Shown piece after piece: positions 45,829-51,934 of a stretch of DNA of 51,934 nt. The stretch covers positions 1 through 51,934 of the forward strand of contig JAFYNL010000029.1 in NCBI GenBank assembly GCA_017548075.1, written 5' to 3'. Numbering within the stretch: the first letter of the stretch is position 1; every line of letters begins with the position of its first letter. Origin of the DNA: Bacteroidaceae bacterium (GTDB lineage: Bacteria; Bacteroidota; Bacteroidia; Bacteroidales; Bacteroidaceae). The position numbers were made by a program, and so were the translations under genes. Below the pieces are notes generated by a model. It ran no database searches, was not told the DNA's origin, and saw only the letters and a program-made list of their open reading frames with translations.

Positions 45829-46656
45829 TTATCCGAGAATCAGCACCAAAACGCCAGCAATGGCGCAATAGATGCCGAAGTATATGAGCTTACATTTCTT
45901 GACGATTGATATCATCCACTTGCATGCGAAACATCCCGAAACGAAGGCTGCAAGGAAGCCTACCAGCAACGAAGCCGTAGGAATGGCTGCCGCAGTTCCG
46001 CTATGCTCTGCCAGATATTCCGCACTTGGCGCTACCAAATGCTTGAAGTCGAGCAGAGCCTCACCCAAGATGGGCGGAATGACCATGAGAAAAGAGAACT
46101 GAGCGAGCTTCTCCTTACTGTTGCCCAGGAGCAATCCTGTTGCAATGGTAGAGCCGCTTCGGCTCAAGCCTGGAAGTACTGCAACTGCTTGTGCAATACC
46201 GATTACGAAGGCATGAAGAGGCGAAATCTTCTCCTTTTCCTGAGGCTTGTAGAAGTGAGTGAGTGTCAGCAACACAGCGGTTACTATCAGACAACAGCCC
46301 ACCACAAGCTTCCTGACATGCTCGTCGGCATAGAGCGCCTCGATGCTGTCCTTCATGAAGAAGCCCACAATAGCTACAGGAATCATGCTCACCAAGATGG
46401 CGAAAGCGTATTTGGCTTCGTCGTTCCACTTGAATTTGAACAGTCCCTGCACAATCCAGATGATCTCCTTCCACAGAATGACGATTGTGGCGAGCACAGT
46501 TGCAACGTGCACCACAATGTCGAAAGTCAGCCCTCCCTGCTCAGGATCGAGTCCCAGGAGCATCTTTCCTATCTCCAGATGCCCGCTACTGCTTACGGGA
46601 AGGTATTCCGTAAGACCTTGAATAAGACCTAAGATGAGAGCTTGCAGTTCGTTCAT
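45829..46656 (-). CDS. uppP: Undecaprenyl-diphosphatase
   Basis: The 275-residue membrane protein has the BacA/UppP signatures [14 protein letters not shown] (14-27) and [17 protein letters not shown] (about 160-176), and about eight membrane segments. It recycles undecaprenyl pyrophosphate to the lipid carrier for peptidoglycan and other polymers. Its start codon overlaps the stop of the small membrane gene upstream (ATGA), which indicates coupled translation. Confidence 0.95.
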   Translation of the reverse strand: MNELQALILGLIQGLTEYLPVSSSGHLEIGKMLLGLDPEQGGLTFDIVVHVATVLATIVILWKEIIWIVQGLFKFKWNDEAKYAFAILVSMIPVAIVGFFMKDSIEALYADEHVRKLVVGCCLIVTAVLLTLTHFYKPQEKEKISPLHAFVIGIAQAVAVLPGLSRSGSTIATGLLLGNSKEKLAQFSFLMVIPPILGEALLDFKHLVAPSAEYLAEHSGTAAAIPTASLLVGFLAAFVSGCFACKWMISIVKKCKLIYFGIYCAIAGVLVLILG

Positions 46657-46880
46657 TTCTCTTCTTCCTTCTTAGTTTTGGGCCTATACATAATGGCGAA
46701 CATGATGAAGACGAAACCGAAGAGGCTCACCAAAGGTGCCACTTTAATGCGACGAGCGCTGAAGATATCGGGATTGAAGAAGCCTTCTGCACTTCCATCG
46801 CCCGACATCAGTACGAGACCGATAATGACGATTGCCATTCCGATGGCAAGCAAGATGTAGTTCTTTTTGTTGAAAGCCAT
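46653..46880 (-). CDS. Small membrane protein, DUF3098-like
   Basis: The 75-residue protein has two membrane segments (about 8-25 and 47-66) joined by a short loop with [17 protein letters not shown], and a Lys/Glu-rich C-terminus. I take it for the DUF3098 family because of its size, layout and place between ftsX and uppP, an order common in Bacteroidetes. The function is unknown. An envelope role is inferred from its neighbours. Confidence 0.78.
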   Translation of the reverse strand: MAFNKKNYILLAIGMAIVIIGLVLMSGDGSAEGFFNPDIFSARRIKVAPLVSLFGFVFIMFAIMYRPKTKKEEEK

Positions 46881-46908
46881 ATTGTTTAATGTTTTGATAT
46901 TTAACTAT

Positions 46909-47784
46909 TTAATAGAGTTCCGAGCCGCGCATTTTCAGGCAATGTGTTACTGAGAAATAGGTGCAAACCAAACTCAGCACAAGACCGATTACGAGAACCG
47001 AAACTGCTGTGATGATCATATTCTGTTGAGTGACATAATGCAGAACACTGCTATCGTAGCGCGACGCCCAATAGATGCCGCCAAAGATAGCCGCATCGGC
47101 AATCAGGGCTGCAATCAGGCCAATCCAGAAGCCGCGAACAAGGAACGGACGACGAATGAAGCTCCACTTCGCACCCACCAACTTCATTGTATGGAGCACG
47201 AAACGATGGCTGAAGACACTCAATCGGACAGTATTGTTTATGAGGCTCAGGGAAATGATGACGAGCAAGAGCGCGACGCCGAGCAAGAAGTAGGAAGCCC
47301 GATGAAGATTGTTGTTCAGGCTCTCCACCAAGTCCTTCTGATACATTACATCGGCCACGAGGTCCGACTTCCGCAGCTCTTCGCTAATCATCGCCAAGCT
47401 GTCGTTCGAGGAGTACTCGGGCTTCACCTTCACTTCCATCGAGATGGAGAACGGATTGGCTCCGAGGAAGTCGGTGGGATCGATGCCCATGCTCTCAATC
47501 TGCTCCTGCAAAGCCTGCTCGCGACTGATGTAGTCGATGCTGCTCACATAGTGCATCCCGTTCAAAGAGTCCTGCAAATGAACCGCTTCAACCGTCTGCA
47601 CATCGTCGTCCAACACAACCGTAACAGTCAGATTCTCCTTCACACTATCGGCAACCACTCTTGCCGTGAGCGAGAACAGAACCACGAGTCCGATAAGGAT
47701 GAGCAGCAGACTTACGCTAATCGTACTGGTGACGGCCTGCATCACCCAAGTTATCTTGCTTCTCTTTATTTGCTTTCGAGTCAT
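46909..47784 (-). CDS. ftsX: Cell-division permease FtsX
   Basis: The 291-residue protein has the FtsX layout. There is an N-terminal membrane helix (about 20-45), an extracytoplasmic domain (about 50-165) and three further helices. With FtsE it is thought to control cell-wall hydrolases at division. No ftsE gene is visible here. It lies between miaB (9 bases upstream) and the small membrane gene. Confidence 0.9.
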   Translation of the reverse strand: MTRKQIKRSKITWVMQAVTSTISVSLLLILIGLVVLFSLTARVVADSVKENLTVTVVLDDDVQTVEAVHLQDSLNGMHYVSSIDYISREQALQEQIESMGIDPTDFLGANPFSISMEVKVKPEYSSNDSLAMISEELRKSDLVADVMYQKDLVESLNNNLHRASYFLLGVALLLVIISLSLINNTVRLSVFSHRFVLHTMKLVGAKWSFIRRPFLVRGFWIGLIAALIADAAIFGGIYWASRYDSSVLHYVTQQNMIITAVSVLVIGLVLSLVCTYFSVTHCLKMRGSELY

Positions 47785-47793
47785 TTTCTATCT

Positions 47794-49125
47794 TTATTTT
47801 ATTACATTTCCTTTCAATGTGGCGCTACTGCTTTCTGTGATGACCACGGGAACGGTCTGCCCTATCCTGAGGTCGCCTCGAGGCACTATCACCACTTTGT
47901 TCTGCCCTGTTCTGCCGAAGAGTTCTTCCTTGCTGCGCTTGCTCACGCCTTCCAAGAGGACTTCATACTGCTTGCCGATGCATTTCCTGTTGGCTTCAGC
48001 GGAGAGTTCGTTCTGCAGAGCAATGATTTCGTTCAGCCTGCGAATCTTCACCTCCTCGGGCACATCGTCGGGCAAGTGCTTGCTGGCATAGGTTCCGGGC
48101 CTTTCGCTGTACTTGAACATAAAGGCGCTGTCATAGCCCACTTCTCGCATGAGCGAGAGACTTTGTTGGTGGTCTTCTTCCGTTTCGCTGCTATAACCCA
48201 CGAAGATGTCCGTAGAGATGGCGCAATCGGGAATGATGCGGCGGATGGCTGCCACGCGATCCAGATACCACTCCCGCGTATATTTGCGGTTCATGAGCTT
48301 CAGGATGCGGTCGCTTCCGCTTTGAACTGGCAGGTGGATGTGGTGGCAGAGATTCGGCTCTTCGGCAATCACCCGGAGCGTCTCGTCGCTCATATCCTTT
48401 GGGTGCGAGGTGGTGAAACGCACTCTCATCCCTGGCACCTCGCGAGCCACAAGTCTAAGCAGTTCGGGGAACCCCACATTCTTCACGCTTAACTCTTCAC
48501 TCTCCACTAAATAACTGTTCACATTCTGCCCCAGCAACGTCACTTCCTTGTAGCCCCGCTCCTGCAAATCGCGACATTCGCGCAAGATGCTCTCCACATC
48601 CCGACTGCGCTCACGGCCCCTTGTATAGGGCACAATGCAATAGTGGCAGAAGTTGTTGCAGCCTCGCATAATGCTGACGAAACCCGAAATGTGAGGCCCG
48701 CAGATTCGTTGAGGCACAATGTCGCGGTAAGTCTCTGTGGTAGAGAGTTCTACGTTGATGGCTTTGTGTCCGCATTCTGCTTGTGCAATCAGGTCGGGAA
48801 GCGTGAGATAAGCATCCGGCCCAGCAACCAAGTCGGCATGATGCTCCTCGATGAGTTGTTCCTTCACTCGCTCGGCCATGCAGCCCAGCACACCGACGAT
48901 GATTCGACGACCTTGCTTCTTCTGCAAGCTATGGTAGAAATCGAGTCGCGAAAGGATTTTCTGTTCGGCATTATCGCGAACGGAGCAAGTGTTCAGGAAG
49001 ACCGCATCGGCCTCGTCCTGACTCTCGGTAATATCGTATCCGGCCATACCCATGATGCTGGCCACGACTTCGCTGTCGGCCACATTCATTTGGCATCCGT
49101 AAGTTTCTATGAGCAGTTTCTTCAT
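47794..49125 (-). CDS. miaB: tRNA-2-methylthio-N6-dimethylallyladenosine synthase
   Basis: The 443-residue protein has the three domains of the methylthiotransferase family. The N-terminal UPF0004 part (TYGCQMNVADSEV with the first cluster cysteine) comes first. The radical-SAM core has three cysteines in CNNFCHYCIVPYTRGRERSR (about 150-170). A C-terminal TRAM-like domain is last. It methylthiolates A37 of tRNAs. It is the first gene of the seven-gene operon, with a promoter at 49180-49210 and a perfect hairpin in its 5' leader. Confidence 0.93.
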   Translation of the reverse strand: MKKLLIETYGCQMNVADSEVVASIMGMAGYDITESQDEADAVFLNTCSVRDNAEQKILSRLDFYHSLQKKQGRRIIVGVLGCMAERVKEQLIEEHHADLVAGPDAYLTLPDLIAQAECGHKAINVELSTTETYRDIVPQRICGPHISGFVSIMRGCNNFCHYCIVPYTRGRERSRDVESILRECRDLQERGYKEVTLLGQNVNSYLVESEELSVKNVGFPELLRLVAREVPGMRVRFTTSHPKDMSDETLRVIAEEPNLCHHIHLPVQSGSDRILKLMNRKYTREWYLDRVAAIRRIIPDCAISTDIFVGYSSETEEDHQQSLSLMREVGYDSAFMFKYSERPGTYASKHLPDDVPEEVKIRRLNEIIALQNELSAEANRKCIGKQYEVLLEGVSKRSKEELFGRTGQNKVVIVPRGDLRIGQTVPVVITESSSATLKGNVIK

Positions 49126-49134
49126 CTTGTTCAG

Positions 49135-49151
49135 CTTGAGCTAGGCTCAAG
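49135..49151 (-). other. Perfect hairpin in the miaB leader
   Basis: CTTGAGC (49135-49141) and GCTCAAG (49145-49151) pair perfectly around a 3-base loop, 9 bases upstream of the miaB ATG and downstream of the promoter. It could shape translation start or mRNA stability. Confidence 0.6.
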
Positions 49152-49179
49152 AAAGGAGCACACTACCCCATTTTCGCTG

Positions 49180-49210
49180 CAAAGGTACAACAAAAGCGAG
49201 AGAAATACAA
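49180..49210 (-). promoter_or_regulatory. Promoter of the miaB-ftsX-uppP-truB-queA-folK operon
   Basis: On the minus strand TACCTTTG (49180-49187) is preceded at 20 bases by TTG (49208-49210). No other strong promoter was seen up to folK. Confidence 0.7.
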
Positions 49211-49269
49211 ATATATATGAATATATTTTCATTTCCGAGCGCAAAAGAAGTTCGACGAGGTCAAGGTAA

Positions 49270-49301
49270 CAAAAAAAACGGCCACCGTTTCCGATGACCG
49301 T
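49270..49301 (-). terminator. Terminator of the BspA-like gene
   Basis: On the minus strand ACGGTCATCG (49292-49301) pairs over ten bases, two of them G-U, with CGGTGGCCGT (49278-49287) around a GAAA tetraloop (49288-49291), followed by eight T residues. This is a strong intrinsic terminator. Confidence 0.9.
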
Positions 49302-49321
49302 TTGAGATTTATGTCCTGAAG

Positions 49322-51667
49322 TTACTTAACCAAGATTTTTTTGCCGCCAACGATGTTGATACCTTTCTGCATCTTACCGAGACGCTGACCGGAGAGGTTG
49401 TAGATGTTTTCGTCGAGGTTAACGTCGACGTCAATGTCTTCTACTCCTGTCACATCGTCGAACAGATAGGCTGTTGGACCAGAAGCAGTTTTGTAGAATG
49501 CTTTGTGGGCAGGGAGTTTGCTTCCGATAAATTCTCGGAAAGCGACGCTCCCGTTGTAGGACTCTAAGGTATAGTACTTGTAGTTAGTGGGTTTTGTGGT
49601 ATTTGCATCCACGCCTTCCAAAATGTTGCCACTATAGTTGGCTGAACTTGCATCGGAAGTCTTTGCCATTGCAATGGTTGCTTCCTTGCTCTTCAGGATG
49701 ACACCCTGACCTGCCTTGATGATGCCGTCTTCAATCTCGGTTGCGGTCAGTTTCGAGCCCGTGAGCGTCACTTTATAGACTTGGGTTCCTGCGTCTACTT
49801 TCACATTGGCGGCGCTGTTGTAGTAGGTGGTGAGATACATGTCGGTCAATTTGTTTGCACTGACTGCGGGGAGCAGGTCGCTTTGGTAAGTGACGCGAAT
49901 GTCTGAGCCGAACTTCTCCTGGAAAGCGTTGGCATCGGTTACGTGACAGATGGTTTCGTAGTCGTACATAAAGTCATCGCATCCGTAATCCGGCCAAGTT
50001 AATGTAGCGGGATCGGCATAGAAGTAAACGTCTTTTATCTTATGACTATAATAGAACGAATCTCCTCCTATTGATGTTACGCCGCTGCCAATGGTAACGC
50101 TTTGCAATTCAGGACAGTAGTTGAATGCACATTCTCCGATTTCCGTCACTTGGTTGGGGATGGTTACCGAGGTGAGACAAAGGCTACCAGCACATGCGTC
50201 TCTACCGATGGTTGTTACGGAAGATGGAATGGTTATGTCCGACAGACCTGCGGGGAACCTTACGAGTGTTTTCCCGTCTTTGCTATAAACTATGCCGTCT
50301 ATGTCCTTGTAAGTCGTGTTCGCTTTGTCCACATAGATGCCTGTCATTTTGTCACATCCCCAGAAAGCGTCTGCATCCATATAATTGACCGCTGCGGGTA
50401 TGTTCAGTGTCTTGAGGCTGGAGCAATATTCGAATGATTCACTCCAGATTGTTTCCAAACTTTCGGGCAGGGTGACGGATGTGAGTTTTTTGCATCTAAG
50501 AAATGCATAGTCGCTAATGGTCTTTGTGTTCCTTGCAACGGAGAATGTCTTTCTTGCTTTCGGGCAGAGTTCGAAGGTGGAGCCGTCTTTGCTGTAAAGA
50601 GCACCGTTGATGGACTTGTAGGTCTCGTTGTCACTTGCCACAATTATGTTCAGTAGATTTTCACAATCATAAAAAGCAAATTTCCATATTTTGTCTACAG
50701 ATGCAGGGATGTTGATGGCCTTCAGGCCGTAACAATCCTGAAAGGCATAATCTTCGATAGTCGTCACCCCGTTGGGGATGAAGACGTTGGCAAGTGCAGT
50801 GCAGTAATAGAACACATCATATTTTATTACGGGTACGGAAGAAGGCCAGGTAAAGCTCTTCAGACTTTTGCACTGTGAAAAAGCACTGCTTCCGATATAG
50901 GTTACAGACGAGGGTATTCTGACGCTTGTCAGTTTTGTGCAGCAAGAGAAAGACCCGTCTCCAATGGACAACACGCCATCCTCGATGACCACTTTCTCTA
51001 TATCATTCCTGATACTCTCCCAGGGTTGGTTGTTGGGCATCTCTTCTGTGCCGCTGACGGTCAGGGTGTGCGTGGTTTCGTCGAACGACCAGCTGAGGGG
51101 AATGGTACTGGGGTCGCGGAATCTGATGTTGATATTGCCTTTGAACTTGGCAATCCAAGGAGCAACATTGGCCACGTGGCAGATGGTGCTACCATCTCTT
51201 ATGAAATCGTCGATTCCCCAGTCCTCCCATTGCAGCGTTTCAGGATTTGCATTCATATAGACATCCGCCAAAACTTTGGCCTGATAGAATGCATCACCAC
51301 CGATATAGGTCACACCGGTGCCGATTGTGACTTCGTTCAAGCGGCTGCAATACTCAAAAGAATAGTTGCCAATCCGCTCCACGCTGTTGGGAATGGTCAC
51401 AGATATGATGCTTTCATTTTCTTTGAAAGCATAGTCACCAATCTTTGTTACAGGGTAGCTCGTACCAGAAACGGTGATTTTGTTGAGGATGGTGATAAAC
51501 CCGACAGCATCAGGACTGTCGCCCACATAGGCCGTTCCGTCGTTGTCGAAGTAGTAGTTTACACCATTCATGGAAAAGTCCTGTGCCAGGGCCACAACAG
51601 AAGCGAAGACGAACAAGAGCAGCGTCAAGGCTCTCGTGCAAAGGGAAGTAGAGTAATTGTGTTTCAT
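49322..51667 (-). CDS. BspA-like leucine-rich repeat surface protein with T9SS-like tail
   Basis: The 781-residue protein has a signal peptide (about 1-29) and many LRR_5 (BspA/TpLRR) repeats of the form GDxAFxxCxxLxxVxIPxSV, from about 60 to 595. Residues 112-184 and about 520-592 are diverged copies of one module (VTIGxGVTxIGGDxFY followed by ICHV). The region 600-740 is a non-LRR beta-rich part. The C-terminus (YNLSGQRLGKMQKGINIVGG then KKILVK) resembles T9SS sorting ends of Prevotella. Such proteins bind host or bacterial surfaces. No partner gene is close. Confidence 0.88.
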   Translation of the reverse strand: MKHNYSTSLCTRALTLLLFVFASVVALAQDFSMNGVNYYFDNDGTAYVGDSPDAVGFITILNKITVSGTSYPVTKIGDYAFKENESIISVTIPNSVERIGNYSFEYCSRLNEVTIGTGVTYIGGDAFYQAKVLADVYMNANPETLQWEDWGIDDFIRDGSTICHVANVAPWIAKFKGNINIRFRDPSTIPLSWSFDETTHTLTVSGTEEMPNNQPWESIRNDIEKVVIEDGVLSIGDGSFSCCTKLTSVRIPSSVTYIGSSAFSQCKSLKSFTWPSSVPVIKYDVFYYCTALANVFIPNGVTTIEDYAFQDCYGLKAINIPASVDKIWKFAFYDCENLLNIIVASDNETYKSINGALYSKDGSTFELCPKARKTFSVARNTKTISDYAFLRCKKLTSVTLPESLETIWSESFEYCSSLKTLNIPAAVNYMDADAFWGCDKMTGIYVDKANTTYKDIDGIVYSKDGKTLVRFPAGLSDITIPSSVTTIGRDACAGSLCLTSVTIPNQVTEIGECAFNYCPELQSVTIGSGVTSIGGDSFYYSHKIKDVYFYADPATLTWPDYGCDDFMYDYETICHVTDANAFQEKFGSDIRVTYQSDLLPAVSANKLTDMYLTTYYNSAANVKVDAGTQVYKVTLTGSKLTATEIEDGIIKAGQGVILKSKEATIAMAKTSDASSANYSGNILEGVDANTTKPTNYKYYTLESYNGSVAFREFIGSKLPAHKAFYKTASGPTAYLFDDVTGVEDIDVDVNLDENIYNLSGQRLGKMQKGINIVGGKKILVK

Positions 51668-51702
51668 AATGCGAATGTTAGTTTGGTTTCTTTTTCTGAG
51701 TG

Positions 51703-51710
51703 CAAAGGTA
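51703..51710 (-). promoter_or_regulatory. -7 box of the BspA-like gene
   Basis: TACCTTTG on the minus strand lies 36 bases before the ATG at 51667. The region 51699-51755 resembles the promoter region of the gene at 473, but the TTG at the -33 place reads TAG here. Confidence 0.6.
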
Positions 51711-51779
51711 CGACTTTTTCTTTGCGCTCTACGAATTTTTGAGCAACTTTTTTACAAAAAAAATGCTTTAGCACCCTCC

Positions 51780-51807
51780 GTTGTCTGTTGTCTGTTGTCC
51801 GTTGTCT
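51780..51807. repeat. Tandem heptamer repeat
   Basis: Four copies of GTTGTCT (one GTTGTCC) stand in a row in the spacer between the promoter of the BspA-like gene and the right-hand terminal repeat. The left end has no such repeat at the matching place, so copy number may vary. Confidence 0.85.
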
Positions 51808-51829
51808 AAATAAGGTGCGCGGAGGTCAT

Positions 51830-51918
51830 ATATTTTGTCGTGAAATTTTACTTCCGAGACGGGGGCGCAGTCATTAAGTCATTAAGTCATTAGTCATTAA
51901 GGACGAAATGAATGCACC
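51830..51918. repeat. Right copy of the terminal inverted repeat
   Basis: This is the reverse complement of bases 2-90 at 87 of 89 positions. It lies upstream of the BspA-like gene just as the left copy lies upstream of the dockerin protein gene. The last 16 bases of the window are AT-rich and unshared. Confidence 0.9.
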
Positions 51919-51934
51919 AAAATTTTTATATATA

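Noticed and set aside
47026-48492. A 488-codon open frame opposite ftsX and miaB
   Set aside because: It spans two well-identified genes on the other strand and shows no recognisable protein features.

Overview
The window reads as a chromosomal piece of a Bacteroidales bacterium, most likely Prevotellaceae. The grounds are: promoters of the Bacteroidetes type (a TAnnTTTG box at -7 with TTG near -33) before most transcription units, no obvious Shine-Dalgarno sequences, a complete type IX secretion (T9SS) core operon porP-gldK-gldL-gldM-gldN, secreted proteins with T9SS-like C-termini, a BspA-like leucine-rich repeat protein and a dockerin-bearing secreted protein. No rRNA, tRNA, CRISPR array, phage or insertion sequence was recognised. 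Both ends of the window carry the same 89-base sequence in opposite orientation (87 of 89 identical), each next to the promoter of a large secreted-protein gene, so the window probably stops at a dispersed repeat.

Layout. 1-3 kb: repeat, promoter, a candidate structured RNA and a secreted dockerin protein. 3-10 kb: carbohydrate locus with a GH43 lipoprotein, a GPH-type sugar symporter, a cytoplasmic GH43 enzyme, and a large secreted fusion of an ADP-ribosylglycohydrolase-like domain to FG-GAP repeats. 10-13 kb: TonB-dependent receptor and AraC-type regulator. 13-19 kb: aminotransferase, LolC/E-type permease, PrmA, a low-complexity secreted protein and a FadL-like porin. 19-24 kb (minus strand): hypothetical protein, GH25 lysozyme, two paralogous deoxynucleoside kinases and a secreted GH130 enzyme with discoidin-like domains. 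24-28.5 kb: operon for phenylalanine and tyrosine synthesis (prephenate dehydratase, aminotransferase, DAHP synthase/chorismate mutase, prephenate dehydrogenase) behind a Phe/Tyr-rich leader peptide and an attenuator. 28.5-31.6 kb: FKBP lipoprotein, glycyl-tRNA synthetase and a lipoprotein. 32-38 kb: T9SS core. 38-43.5 kb: GroEL/GroES, a YfhO-type membrane protein and ribosomal protein S15. 43.5-49.1 kb (minus strand): miaB-ftsX-DUF3098-uppP-truB-queA-folK. 49.3-51.7 kb: BspA-like protein.

The most unusual structure is a family of five intergenic elements of about 90-145 bases (near 12.8, 16.3, 24.3, 31.8 and 40.4 kb). Each is built of 22-base units in which the palindrome TTGCAA alternates every 11 bases with the near-palindrome TTAACGTGTTA. 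The best copies are bounded by inverted caps of the form AACAACCCCAGTTA / TAACTGGGGTTGTT. I know of no described family that matches. One copy supplies the last four codons and the stop of the YfhO-type gene. The second notable system is the aromatic attenuator, in which one 11-base sequence occurs both right after the leader stop codon and as the 3' arm of the terminator. That gives a clean choice between two pairings.

The window encodes both the T9SS machine and three proteins ending in the kind of C-terminal segment this machine exports, which links the envelope genes at 32-38 kb to the secreted enzymes and the LRR protein elsewhere.
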